DNA of 64,000 bases, taken from positions 1-64,000 of the forward strand of contig JACCGJ010023187.1 in NCBI GenBank assembly GCA_013407085.1, given 5' to 3'. Below, one piece after another: positions 29,001 to 35,549 of the stretch. Source of the DNA: Atriophallophorus winterbourni (lineage: Eukaryota; Platyhelminthes; Trematoda; Plagiorchiida; Microphallidae). Each line of letters starts with the position of its first letter. The stretch's first letter is position 1. The translations under genes were made by a program, and so were the position numbers. Under the pieces are notes generated by a model, which was not told where the DNA came from, made no database searches, and saw nothing but the letters and a program-made list of their open reading frames with translations.

Positions 29001-32000
29001 TGAGACTACAGCAGGCAACGCTATAGCGCACAAATCTAGCCGGCTGCAATGTTCTTCCAAGCAAGCTACCTCTCCTAAGGTGGTGAATAGAGCCAGGACT
29101 TCAAGAAAGCGTGCTATCAAAAAGGCGGAAAAAGGGCATCCCCTGATAATGTAGACGTAGCTATCCAGTTACCTAGTCCTTCAAAGCAAGCTTCCTCTCC
29201 GAAGGTCGTAAACGTAGCCCAAACTCCGAAAAAACGTACCAAGCAAGGTAAAGCCCATACTCAACGGAAGCAACATGGAAATGTTGCTGGCTCAACCAAC
29301 CTGGATAAAATTATCCAGGAATTAAACGGTTTGCGTAAGCAAGTTGAGTCACTTAACGGCACTTCTTATTATTCTTCAAAAACTAGAACCCGAAATGTTC
29401 TAGTTTTTAATCGAGCGGACCCTTTTATTAGGGAATCAAAAAGCCGAAGAGATTTTGATCGCAGATGTATTAGCGATCTCATCCGGATGGTAGGTCTGAA
29501 GCCTTCTACTCCCACGGTGCGAGTTCACCGTGTAGGGAGATGGAAGATGGACAACCGGCCTCGACCGATCCTAGTCGAGTTCAAATTTCAGGCGGATCGC
29601 GATGTGTTTTTGTCTAAGGCGGAACACATAACTAACGCCACTTTAGAAAAACTACAAGTGAAGCCTGACAACCCTCCTTTTGATAGGAGGCAGTTCACTG
29701 TAGCTCCGACTGGGATTAACTTAGCTGTAGGGTTATCCGCTCCCCTTCAGCCTGATGCGAAGCCGATCGCTACTGCATCAACATCGATCGTACCGGTGCG
29801 TGCATCACCTATGATCTTGCTATCGGGTGCGCACGACGATCTGCTTAGCTTGAATGAAGAAGGAAGCCAGTCAAGCCTTTCTAGTGGCAGCTCCCATGTT
29901 ATTAATAAGGGCTCAATAGTCAGGCAACGTTCCATTAGCTTGAATGGCGTAGGAAGTCCGTCAAGCCTTTCTAGTGGCAGCTCCCATGTTATAAATGAGG
30001 GCTTAATAGTTAGGCAACGTTCCATTACCGTCGTGCAAGATGCACGCGATATTGCTTCTCCTGCATTAAGCAGTACGCCAAAAAACGTGCAGCTTCCCCG
30101 GGTGCTTCGACCGAGGGCAAAGCACGACTCAGCTTAGAAGCGCGCATATCCAGTGCCACTGTGTTGTACGCTAATGTGTGCAGCATAAGAAATAAGTGGT
30201 CTGAACTTTCTCTTCGTGTAGCCGAGCTACACCCGAGGGTTATAGCGCTGTCTGAAACCTGGCTGTCTGCGGTTGATGTTGTGCCAGCTAGCATCAGCGA
30301 ACAGTATCTTGTCATCAGATGCGATAGACCTGGCGATAGAAGAGGCGGAGGCGTGGCACTTTTCCTTGAATATGGTCTACACAATACGGGTCCAGGGTTA
30401 TCACTCGCTATTGAAAATGTCCAAGTTGTTACTAGTGTCCTGACTTGCTACAAGTCAGCACTGGCGATTGCTTGTGTTTACGTCACGCCCTGTGCAACCC
30501 TGCGAGAAATTAGTCAACTGCTTGAGATGCTTGACGGGTTGTTTCAATCAGCCCCAAGCGTACTCATTCTAGGTGATTTTAATCTCCCAGATATAGACTG
30601 GTCAGCTCCCTCAGGGGTACTCACTGAGCAATCCGCATCTTTTCTCGATTGGATCCACTATCATGGATTACATCAGCACGTGAACAAACCCACTAGGTTC
30701 CGCGATGGATGCACTCCATCCACTCTTGACTTGATGCTGTCGTCTCAGCTAGAAGCTGTCAAGAATGTCAAGTTCCTACCCCCTCTTGGCAAAAGCGACC
30801 ACGTAATGTTAGGCTTCGAAGCGCTGTTGCGTTTTCACAAACCTCTTGCGCGCCCTAGACGTAATTTTAGGCGTGTTGACTGGGGCCTACTTTTACAGTC
30901 ATCAAAATCTTACCTTCTGTTCTCGAGTGATTCTAGTGTAACTGAAAACTGGGACAGAATTTGCAGATTTCTTAACGGGCTACAAGACCTGCATGCTCCA
31001 CTGCAATGCGTGAATAAGCACCAGCGGCCACCCTGGTGGTCTCCCAGCGTTCGTCGTTCTATTCGTAAACGTGATCGCTTATGGAGGCAATATAGGCTAT
31101 CGCTCACCTCTGGTTCGTGGGTCCGTTACAGAACCGCCCGAAACGCTTGTGTCAAAATGCAGCGTGTGCTCAAACAGAAGTTTGAGTTATCCTTAGCCAG
31201 GGATGCTAAATCCAACCCGAAAAGGTTTTACAGTTACGCGCAATCTAAAGGAAAAACTAGGGTAAACATCGGTGACTTAAAACTGGAGGATGGACAAGTA
31301 GCTACTAGTGACCTAGCTAAGGCGGCAGCCTTCTCAAAGTTTTTCAGTAGCGTTCAGCGAAGGGATAATTCTTTACTCACACCGCCTGAGTTGCTTAACT
31401 TTCCATCTGGTGTCCCTGCACTAGATGATTTGTCCTTTAATGAGGCGGAGGTGTATGGAGCTCTTATTCATGTTCGTGCTAACAAGGCTGAGGGTCCGGA
31501 TCACATCCACTCAATTATGTTGAGAAATCTCGCCCCAGTGCTTGCAGAACCACTATGTGAGCTCTTCAATTCATGTTTGCACTCGGCAATGGTTCCTCGT
31601 GAGTGGAAAGAAGCCATAGTAGTACCAATACACAAAGGTGGTTGCAGGTCGATTCTTGGTAACTATAGACCAGTCAGCCTGACCAGCATCGTCTCGAAAG
31701 TATTGGAAAGACTTATACGCGACAAAATCTGCCAGCATCTCTGCCAGCATTCTCTACTTAGTGTAGCTCAACATGGATTCCTGAAAGGGAGGTCTTGTTT
31801 GACTAACCTCTTGAGTTTCCTCAATATTGCTACGAAAAGGTTGGATGAAGGGAAGCCGGTCGAAGCGCTCTACCTAGATTTTAGCAAGGCTTTCGATTCC
31901 GTCAGCCACAGATTTTTAGAAACTAAGCTGGCAGCAAAAGGCATACGGGGTAGTTTACTTGCTTGGATAAAATCATTCCTGACAGGTAGGACCTTTAGAG

Positions 32001-35000
32001 TACGAGTAGAATCTACGTTGTCGATCCAAACGGAGGTGATAAGTGGGGTGCCTCAGGGGTCTGTGCTAGGTCCGCTGCTCTTTCTGATTTTTATCGATGA
32101 CTTGTCGCCTATCTTGGAGTGCCCGTGCTTCATTTTTGCGGATGACGTGAAGTTCATTGGTTCAACGAATGAAGATACTCTGTTGCACGACCTCGAGCGG
32201 GTCATTGACTGGTCCATACTTTGGGACCTCCCACTGAACCTCAATAAGTGCCAACTCTTGTCTGCTCTGGTCGACAAGATCACAGTCCAGGTGTCAGGTA
32301 CTCCTATTAGCGTTGATGCCACACAGCGGGTTAAGGACTTGGGTGTTCTAGTTAGAGCTGACTTCAAATGGGAGGACCAATGCGCTGTTGCAGCGCAACG
32401 TGCACGCAATGTGCTCTTTCGGTTGAAGTCGGTGCTTTCCAGCAGAAGTCCCGACGTGTTCCTGCCACTTTACAAGGCGTTAGTCAGGCCGCATTTGGAA
32501 TATTGTGTCCAGGCGTGGTGTCCTCACTACCAGAAGGATATCATTCGACTTGAAAGCGTCCAGCGACTAGCAACACGCATGATTGAGGGTCAGCGTGGGA
32601 AAAGTTATGCTGATCGCCTTTGGGCTCTGGGTCTTTTCTCTCTTAAGCGTCGTCGTTTGAGAGGTGATTTGATTGAAACCTTTAAGATCTTAAAGGGCTT
32701 AAGCGGCGTTAATCCAGATGACATCTTTACCTTAAGTCCTAAGCTGGGCACTCGCGGACACGCACTCAAGCTCGCTAAGGAACGATGTCGACTAGATTCT
32801 AGGAAAAACTTTTTCAGCTTCAGGGTGGTCAACTTCTGGAACAAGCTCCCTGAAGAACTTATCTCCTGTAGTTCCGTCTCAACTTTCAAGCAGGGTTTAG
32901 ACCGTGACTGGGGTAAGTTATTCTCTGATTACATCCCATGATTACCATGCTTAGGTTGTCCTCCATTTTGCTCGCTATTCACTGTAGCAATTTTAGAGCA
33001 TCTTCCTATTCTTGATTCTCCATCAGCTGACCTCTCACCGTGCTGGTGAGGAGAAACTGCCTTTTCTTTTTTCCAGCATCGATTATTGCGCGTTGCTGTC
33101 CTACTAATATCCTACTACTACAGCGCCTGGCACCGCGATCATCAGAGATTGCAAACAGAGAAGAAAGAAAATTACCTTTTGGCAGTGCATCGATTATAGC
33201 GCGGTGCTCCTCCAACTACATTCTCCTAGTCCTACGACCATCAGAGGTTCCACACGGAGAAAAAGGATTGACCCTTTGGCAGTGGTGGGCGCTTCTCCGC
33301 AGCTTTCCACCGAAAGAAATTCTGGACGCTCGATTGGCTTGTCAGCCACATACTGTCCTGTGCAAACTGAACTGAACTGAACTGTATTAGATTGTTGTGG
33401 ATACACACAAGTATGAAAATCGACAACTGATCCTCGTCATTACCTTGAGACATGACACCGCGTAGGCGTACTATAAGCAGTAAGGTCAAATCAATGGTGG
33501 GGGGTTGACTACTACTTCATCATGTTCCCTGTCCTGACTATCACCCTTCGTCTGACGAAGCTTCTGTGTCAGATATGAAACGTTACCCAAAAACTGCTCT
33601 AACCGATTGCACTCAAATTTCTTTGCATTATGAATCCTTACTAATTATATATCTTGGTATACACTCGCAATTGCAGTATGTGAATTTAAAACCTCATTTG
33701 TTTGGCAAATGAAGTGTTTTAATGGCTGTTTAAACTGTTACATGAATTGGGATACCAACTTTTGCATTTATTGAGCACGCAGAAAGATCTTGGTGTCTGG
33801 TTATGCGAAAATTTGAAAAACGTCTGCGAGGCCATCTATAAACATGCACTCAGCATACACGGCTGACTTAGACGAATTTTCGGACATTCAGTTTGGCTTA
33901 CATCGGCGAAGACACTGAAGGAATAGCTACACCGATTCGTGGAATATACAACGCAAGTTTGAGCATAATGGTTGGAGAATGACATCTGAGGTTTTATCAC
34001 AAGACAACCAAAATGATGATGGATGTAATAACATGCTCTCCGAATCGCTATTTCCTAGGCTTGGATTGCGTACCCCAGAGTGGTGACCTAATTCTAACAC
34101 AAAATTATGCATATATCGTCACACCCACTAAATTAAAATTGGTTCCAGTTCCGCAGCGCGCTATCGTAAACTCACACTTTAAACATCCCAATCTCATCAT
34201 ATAATGTTGTCAGAACTTTTACTTGGTCTGTGTATGTATTATTCAATACTCTATCGGGAATTGTGTTATCACCGAATATGAATCATTTTTCAAGCATAAT
34301 TGGGAGCTTTTATGTTGAATATCCGTGTCAACCCCAGTTTAGTGTGATACCCACATCAGCTGCTCAACCTTTTCAAGAATGTGTAAGCTGGCCGAAAACT
34401 TAGTACGTTGTCCAGTGAGTAAAATCCAATCACCTCTGCCTCTCATTGTTAGGAAAAATGGAGAATATCAACTACCATATAAGTCTCAACGGTCATATTG
34501 GGATTGAAAAAACCAAAACTCACCGATTTCCAAAATGTGGCATTTGCAAAATGCCATGGTCGCAATTCGAAGGTAGTACACAAGCGATTCGGTGGTAATG
34601 GAACCTGCTCGAACACGTGTAACACATAGCAAACAACGGGCTGCGTACTCAACTGTACAACAAAATGTTTCACTCCATGATAAAGTGGAGAGATTGCGTC
34701 CCTTTCTGAGTGCCAAGAAAGTTGATACTTGGAATCACATGGCCTGGTAATTCCTCTGCTTATATTCCAAGTGGAAAGCTTCGGCAATGGTTCGTATATC
34801 CGTGATGGGTCCCTCTCGTGTTCCGTGAGGCAGACGGTAATTGCCGGCGGTGAAACACCGTCTTGAGGGCCTCGTTCATCCAAACGAACAACGGTGATGT
34901 ATGTTAGGTATTTATGAACAACCAAACTGATGGAACTGACCAGCGCTATGACCATGCAGACAGTAAACATGATCCAAAGTGTTCTGACAGCGCGGTTTTT

Positions 35001-35102
35001 TGTTGTGAATATTTTGACGACTGGGACCCAACCAGCAAGAACTGCTGATTGTTCATTCTTCACATGAGATTTAATTTGACTGGAATTATGTTGATCTGTC
35101 AT
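2233..35102 (-). CDS. DEG/ENaC-family (acid-sensing/FaNaC-like) cation channel, 3 coding exons
   Basis: Amiloride-type sodium channel subunit of the plasma membrane; family members assemble as trimers. Coding exons are 35102-34476, 14723-14478 and 3039-2233. All junctions are GT-AG and phase 0, giving 559 aa against the usual 500-700. Visible features: TM1 at about residues 42-62; the post-TM1 motif PAITVC at 86-91; a palm/finger segment with LIIVHQERSFP; the cysteine-rich run C-X5-C…CGCLCP and CPSKC…CPIACHY; a TM2 selectivity motif G-F-S at about 416-418 inside SSFCFGFSCILFFEVFELV; and a cytoplasmic tail of about 125 aa. A TAA in frame directly before the ATG supports the start. The conserved pre-TM1 His-Gly is Ala-Gly here (23-24). 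The ligand (proton, peptide or none) cannot be told. The introns are full of transposons. Confidence 0.93.
3360..3600 (+). repeat. Hammerhead-type (Sm-alpha-like) short repeat, partial copy
   Basis: Shares the diagnostic stretch gtgtgggcgtttgtgattga…ccaacagtggcttgc with the copies at 9.3, 13.9 and 20.6 kb. The ribozyme core segment is not present in this piece. Confidence 0.6.
4200..5938 (+). pseudogene. piggyBac transposase remnant
   Basis: The N-terminal piece (LEEVRDLLEKCEDE…) is broken by a stop and frameshift near 4308. The catalytic region at 4723-5040 reads ELKVFLGILILTGYHKVPS, then PLFDLFNENFRKFG…SIDPMIVKYYRRNS…FITGKPIRFGY, all typical PGBD blocks, but the segment between HKVPS and DRSF is deleted. 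The frame is then destroyed by a (TA)n tract. The C-terminal Cys-rich domain survives at about 5820-5938 (RCSQYH…YCGKCNATLCPTYF). Not functional as read. Confidence 0.85.
5047..5085. repeat. (TA)n microsatellite inside the piggyBac remnant
   Basis: Uninterrupted alternating ta of about 39 bases that follows the FGYRY codons of the transposase. Confidence 0.97.
6101..6595. other. Spacer, nothing recognised
   Basis: Between the piggyBac relic and a CR1 relic. A 72-codon open frame at 6129-6347 (+) has no recognisable motif. Confidence 0.5.
6600..7495 (+). pseudogene. CR1-like LINE, RT and C-terminal relic
   Basis: Starts with a broken RT block (SGVPKGSMLGQLLFLIYING) and a damaged catalytic region. 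An open stretch at 6964-7299 encodes the CR1 thumb/C-terminal region (LGIFRRIFERF, YAVEVWAHWLRKY, ATKLVVGLRNVPYTERLRLL, RRIRRDIILTYRI). Frameshifted HTLSLYVPSSRIDCRR text follows to about 7495. Endonuclease and ORF1 are missing. Confidence 0.85.
8073..8245 (-). mobile_element. Short repeat inserted in the PLE with 12-bp target duplication and terminal hairpin
   Basis: taagaaggctaa occurs at 8061-8072 and 8246-8257; the uninterrupted PLE at 35.9 kb has a single related stretch there. The insert carries the gtacgaccaacctgttcaat…catgtgtccaaacac block of the hammerhead-repeat family. It ends in a perfect 25-bp inverted repeat (8177-8201 with 8221-8245, 19-nt loop), whose outer edge coincides with the insert edge. 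Confidence 0.85.
8381..8728 (-). CDS. GIY-YIG endonuclease domain of a Penelope-like element (C-terminal fragment)
   Basis: Reads SIYIIKCKDCSGVYIGQTSR (the GIY-YIG hallmark, here IYIIKC…GVYIG), then TRIEEHRNRVRRHP, SALAEHVLHTGHSVD and RLHAEAVEIAKAGQ, ending at TAA. This is the C-terminal nuclease that nicks target DNA in PLE retrotransposition. No RT lies upstream, so it is probably a truncated copy although this domain is open. Confidence 0.88.
   Translation of the reverse strand: MYQSSVLMYLKDKTHLSSVTNSIYIIKCKDCSGVYIGQTSREIHTRIEEHRNRVRRHPRDAREYQTLIRDSALAEHVLHTGHSVDLDNVAILRPGIKPYSERLHAEAVEIAKAGQ
8985..9260 (-). repeat. Hammerhead-type short repeat, degenerate
   Basis: On the minus strand cctgttgaatgcaaacagca aligns with the ribozyme core and stem II of the family but has several core changes. 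It lies head to head with the plus-strand copy at 9265. Confidence 0.6.
9265..9490 (+). repeat. Hammerhead-type short repeat
   Basis: Contains ggttggtcgtaccaaactt…cagtggcttaca shared with other copies. A hammerhead-like fold spans 9405-9456: CAGATGA (one change from CTGATGA), stem II GTGC/GTAC, GAAA at 9432-9435, stem III ACC/GGT, and stem I CCTGC/GCAGG. Confidence 0.65.
9500..9880 (+). pseudogene. LINE 3' ORF end (C-terminal Cys-rich tail type)
   Basis: Frameshifted pieces encode GELQLGSRPLGRPHLRYKDV, KRDMKALGID, LDRSNWRHCVKRRLHAGEEQ and a final zinc-knuckle-like YRCQRCGRDCSSRIGLFSHS. This tail ends several animal non-LTR retrotransposons; the clade is not certain. A diverged copy lies at 37.0-37.4 kb on the other strand. 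Confidence 0.8.
9881..11755. other. Intron 2 of the channel gene, no gene recognised
   Basis: AT-rich. A short (AAAT)n run (aataaataaataaatg) lies at about 10403-10419. Open frames of 71 codons or fewer have no recognisable content. Confidence 0.55.
11757..12440 (-). repeat. Unclassified dispersed repeat (R4)
   Basis: Contains gttcgtacaacgaacc near 12045 and 12238 and a 100-codon minus-strand open frame (12060-11758). The translated stretch LSLRCTNADRSVLPFLY is repeated in diverged form on the plus strand at about 18780. Related fragments lie at 12.5-12.7 and 27.5 kb. Confidence 0.5.
12520..12720. repeat. R4-like repeat fragment
   Basis: Has the tacgaaccctatttaacag and agctcactgaaaatgtt motifs that resemble the 11.8-12.4 kb copy, followed by ctgaggaaggaaaacatagg. 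Confidence 0.4.
13695..14130 (-). repeat. Head-to-tail dimer of the hammerhead-type repeat
   Basis: Two units about 225 bp apart. The distal unit reads (minus) CTGACGG-GTGC-AAACA-GCAC-GAAA at about 14057-14032, with perfect stem II and one core change. The proximal unit reads CTGATAA…GAAA at about 13830-13805 and is more decayed. Both carry the ggtcgtgctaacttat and cagtgacttacaagc blocks. Confidence 0.7.
14478..14723 (-). CDS. DEG/ENaC channel exon 2 (extracellular palm segment)
   Basis: Acceptor TTCTTTCTACAG precedes TTC ATC ATC; donor CAG|GTAAGA follows. The 82 codons are in phase 0 at both ends and include LIIVHQERSFPL and the RRLSTHSKPCG stretch, matching the V-x-I-H…P and RLP…C elements of the family. 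Confidence 0.93.
15265..15812 (-). pseudogene. CR1-like LINE, C-terminal end with (TTGAATC)n 3' tail
   Basis: The minus-strand frame at 15810-15427 encodes SDVIITYKILNTPDHPLKHL, PHSRTNCRRYFYSVRVCFLW and TFTRTLDTYLLHN. Its 3' end is marked by three copies of the ttgaatc unit at about 15276-15299, the short tandem tail usual for CR1 elements. 5'-truncated. Confidence 0.85.
15830..16075 (+). pseudogene. CR1-like LINE 3' end, plus strand
   Basis: Frameshifted VVPHSR…TSLHEFKTKLDEFLLHYSF text, then a tail with two cttgaattac units (16052-16071). It abuts the minus-strand CR1 fragment head to head. Confidence 0.75.
16080..18225. other. Intron 1 of the channel gene, no gene recognised
   Basis: No domain recognised. 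Minus-strand open frames at 17300-17034 (88 codons) and 18158-17733 (141 codons) have no motif I can name. Neither is needed to complete the channel, since its exons join in phase without them. Confidence 0.5.
18228..18770 (-). pseudogene. Degenerate Penelope-like element 3' end
   Basis: Colinear with the PLE at 7.75-8.76 kb: the ttttggtaacgtttt 3' end, the gacctaccg and ttgatacg blocks, then decayed GIY-YIG sequence (rc of tagattgtggagacatccat, ttgttatttcaaccgcttcg). Confidence 0.75.
18765..18880 (+). repeat. R4-like fragment
   Basis: Plus-strand translation LSLSCTNKERSVLPLFYFT matches that of the minus-strand repeat at about 11.9 kb. Confidence 0.45.
18885..20435. other. Intron 1, no gene recognised
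   Basis: AT-rich, with short open frames only. No repeat of the families named here was recognised. Confidence 0.45.
20436..20765 (+). repeat. Head-to-tail dimer of the hammerhead-type (Sm-alpha-like) repeat
   Basis: Unit 1 starts tttcaatgcatgcagatcc at 20436. Unit 2 starts tttcaagacatgcggacct at about 20661, a period of about 225 bp; unit 2 is cut short. Unit 1 carries an intact ribozyme core; in unit 2 it has decayed to CTAATGA…GGAAC. Confidence 0.75.
20471..20520 (+). ncRNA. Hammerhead ribozyme-like motif (type I layout)
   Basis: CTGATGA (20479-20485), stem II GTGC/GCAC closed by AAAA (20486-20497) and GAAA (20498-20501) are exact to the hammerhead consensus. Stem III can form as ATC/GGT around TTTA. 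Stem I can pair CTTAC with GTGGG using G-U pairs, but only with one extra base at the cleavage position, where the nucleotide after GGT is G rather than A, C or U. So the core is canonical, but self-cleavage of this copy is doubtful. Confidence 0.6.
21240..25060 (+). pseudogene. Decayed near-full-length CR1-like LINE
   Basis: Order of pieces: possible ORF1 remains (21250-22550, Cys-rich text CHEATCKTC and basic stretches); an endonuclease piece RGGVGGGVALYC near 22630 and PLGQSDHVMLVFDYV near 23060; an RT with YIDVSSAFDKA, GVPQGSVLGHIIFFLYLND and catalytic FADDIKI near 24240; then KELGIWITNELK, SGIFGMLSRIFRRFSP, APWLRKDIGLLDKM and the CR1 C-terminus ending at about 25026. Many stops and frameshifts. 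The 5' edge is uncertain. Confidence 0.85.
25065..27525. other. Intron 1, no gene recognised
   Basis: Contains a short ttgaatc tandem (about 25719-25733) like CR1 tails, without recognisable coding sequence beside it. A 61-codon minus-strand open frame at 26659-26474 and a 105-codon plus-strand one at 26136-26453 have no motif I can name. Confidence 0.45.
27530..27620. repeat. R4-like repeat fragment
   Basis: ccactgttcaacagggttcg…tggttcgttgaacgag resembles the tacaacgaacc segments at 12.05 and 12.24 kb. Confidence 0.4.
27660..28127 (+). pseudogene. CR1-like LINE C-terminal end
   Basis: The frame at 27743-28018 encodes HTVNHPLEHLFHRQEARGSR, IPHSRSNCRFFFAVRVCF and RFKAELDKYML. The 3' end shows ttgaattgaatta at about 28114-28126. 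5'-truncated. Confidence 0.85.
28365..28492 (+). mobile_element. PLE 3' fragment, left part, cut by CR1 insertion
   Basis: actagttaattagatttttg…acttttacgcatgtgggccg…gaccgtgttcac is colinear with the unbroken PLE at 35.93-36.05 kb and stops exactly where the CR1 begins. Confidence 0.85.
28711..30137 (+). pseudogene. CR1 ORF1 with PHD-like zinc finger, split by one frameshift
   Basis: From ATG 28711 the product begins with a C-X4-C-X9-C-X2-C-X4-H-X2-C…C-X2-C pattern (CLNGKCGK…ECTACKRWAHPSC…WYCSGC), resembling a PHD finger at about residues 5-57. The frame ends at TAG 29152-29154. The colinear continuation (SPDNVDVAIQ…) is in another frame and runs open to 30137, so a single indel lies around 29103-29150 in an A-rich stretch. 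The second half includes a coiled-coil-like segment (DKIIQELNGLRKQVESLNG), an RRM-like region (NVLVFNRADPF…RPILVEFKFQADRDVF) and two tandem 30-aa repeats. Such ORF1 proteins bind the element RNA. Confidence 0.85.
29848..30027 (+). repeat. Two tandem 90-bp units in CR1 ORF1
   Basis: 29848-29937 and 29938-30027 each begin agcttgaatg and end caacgttccatt. They encode two near-identical 30-residue units with SSLSSGSSHVIN and IVRQRSI. Confidence 0.95.
30161..32941 (+). CDS. CR1 ORF2: APE-type endonuclease and reverse transcriptase, intact
   Basis: 926 codons without a stop. The endonuclease at about 2-220 has NVCSIRNKW, ALSETWL (catalytic Glu), GGGVALFL, ILGDFNLPDIDW and the terminal GKSDHVMLGFE (Asp-His). 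The RT at about 470-720 has NYRPVSLTSIVSKVLERLI, YLDFSKAFDSVSH, SGVPQGSVLGPLLFLIFIDD and catalytic FADD. The C-terminus shows CR1 blocks: KDLGVLVRADFKW, LVRPHLEYCVQAWCPHY, RLESVQRLATRMI, RRRLRGDLIETFKIL and VVNFWNKLPEEL. These enzymes nick target DNA and prime reverse transcription there. The listed start is GTG; the frame is open further upstream and overlaps ORF1. Confidence 0.95.
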   Translation: MLYANVCSIRNKWSELSLRVAELHPRVIALSETWLSAVDVVPASISEQYLVIRCDRPGDRRGGGVALFLEYGLHNTGPGLSLAIENVQVVTSVLTCYKSALAIACVYVTPCATLREISQLLEMLDGLFQSAPSVLILGDFNLPDIDWSAPSGVLTEQSASFLDWIHYHGLHQHVNKPTRFRDGCTPSTLDLMLSSQLEAVKNVKFLPPLGKSDHVMLGFEALLRFHKPLARPRRNFRRVDWGLLLQSSKSYLLFSSDSSVTENWDRICRFLNGLQDLHAPLQCVNKHQRPPWWSPSVRRSIRKRDRLWRQYRLSLTSGSWVRYRTARNACVKMQRVLKQKFELSLARDAKSNPKRFYSYAQSKGKTRVNIGDLKLEDGQVATSDLAKAAAFSKFFSSVQRRDNSLLTPPELLNFPSGVPALDDLSFNEAEVYGALIHVRANKAEGPDHIHSIMLRNLAPVLAEPLCELFNSCLHSAMVPREWKEAIVVPIHKGGCRSILGNYRPVSLTSIVSKVLERLIRDKICQHLCQHSLLSVAQHGFLKGRSCLTNLLSFLNIATKRLDEGKPVEALYLDFSKAFDSVSHRFLETKLAAKGIRGSLLAWIKSFLTGRTFRVRVESTLSIQTEVISGVPQGSVLGPLLFLIFIDDLSPILECPCFIFADDVKFIGSTNEDTLLHDLERVIDWSILWDLPLNLNKCQLLSALVDKITVQVSGTPISVDATQRVKDLGVLVRADFKWEDQCAVAAQRARNVLFRLKSVLSSRSPDVFLPLYKALVRPHLEYCVQAWCPHYQKDIIRLESVQRLATRMIEGQRGKSYADRLWALGLFSLKRRRLRGDLIETFKILKGLSGVNPDDIFTLSPKLGTRGHALKLAKERCRLDSRKNFFSFRVVNFWNKLPEELISCSSVSTFKQGLDRDWGKLFSDYIP
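33076..33285 (+). repeat. Duplicated block in the CR1 3' UTR
   Basis: Two diverged units starting gcatcgattat (33077 and 33188) and ending ttttggcag / ctttggcag (about 33185 and 33281), sharing catcagag and cacggag/acagag blocks. Confidence 0.8.
33385..33626 (+). mobile_element. PLE 3' fragment, right part, after the CR1 insertion
   Basis: tattagattgttgtggatac…gttacccaaaaactgctctaaccgattgcactcaaatttctttgca is colinear with 36063-36256. Together with 28365-28492 it forms one older PLE 3' end. Confidence 0.88.
33770..33990 (+). pseudogene. CR1-like LINE fragment
   Basis: Plus-strand text QKDLGVWLCENLKNVCEAIY, then a frameshifted LRRIFG, matches the post-RT block (KELGIWITNELK…) of the 21-25 kb relic. 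Confidence 0.65.
34476..35102 (-). CDS. DEG/ENaC channel exon 1: cytoplasmic N-terminus, TM1, early extracellular domain
   Basis: ATG at 35102-35100 is preceded directly by an in-frame TAA. 209 codons end at donor ATG|GTAGTT, phase 0. Encodes the Ala-Gly variant of the pre-TM1 motif (VLAGWVPVVKIF), TM1 (LWIMFTVCMVIALVSSISLV) and PAITVC. Confidence 0.93.
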
Positions 35103-35549
35103 TTAGTAAAAAATTCGAACACATGAAACCGACGTTTCAGCTCGATTTTGTGCATCTTTATCAAACCTTATGCGCGGGTCATGAAATAAACCAATCCACA
35201 GACTCCGCAATTAACCAATCATACGATCACAAAATTGATCGATCAATTTGATCGAAAACGCAGATGCATTTTTGGAAAAATGGGATTGTTGAGCTCTTGG
35301 GTAAGGAAAAAATGTAAAGGGCATTCATGCAAAGTGTTTTAAGAATATCCAAAAACGCACATGCATGTTAAATTAATCTTCAGCTCTTGTAGTCTAGCTG
35401 CGTTTTAAACCAAAAAGCCTCACGTGAATTTAATCAAATTAACTTTTGTTTGTGGTTGTTCAGGGAAGCAGAAAAATATTAGGAGGCTGCTTTGTTATAA
35501 TGAAGTTTCGATGAAGTGGAGATTGAGTCAAAAGTAAAGTCAACAATGG

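Larger units (their letters stand above)
28493..33384 (+). mobile_element. Nearly intact CR1-like non-LTR retrotransposon (4.9 kb)
   Basis: Both ends are defined by the interrupted PLE copy: left flank gaccgtgttcac, right flank tattagattg, contiguous apart from 2-3 bases in the empty copy at 36.05 kb. The element has a 218-bp 5' UTR, ORF1 with a PHD-like finger (one frameshift), an uninterrupted ORF2 with APE-type endonuclease and RT, a 440-bp 3' UTR with a duplicated block, and a (TGAAC)n tail at about 33367-33384. It lies antisense to the channel gene, in intron 1. The long open ORF2 suggests recent activity. Confidence 0.9.

Noticed and set aside
28881..32889. Minus-strand open frames opposite CR1 ORF1/ORF2
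   Set aside because: Shadows of the strongly supported plus-strand retrotransposon ORFs.
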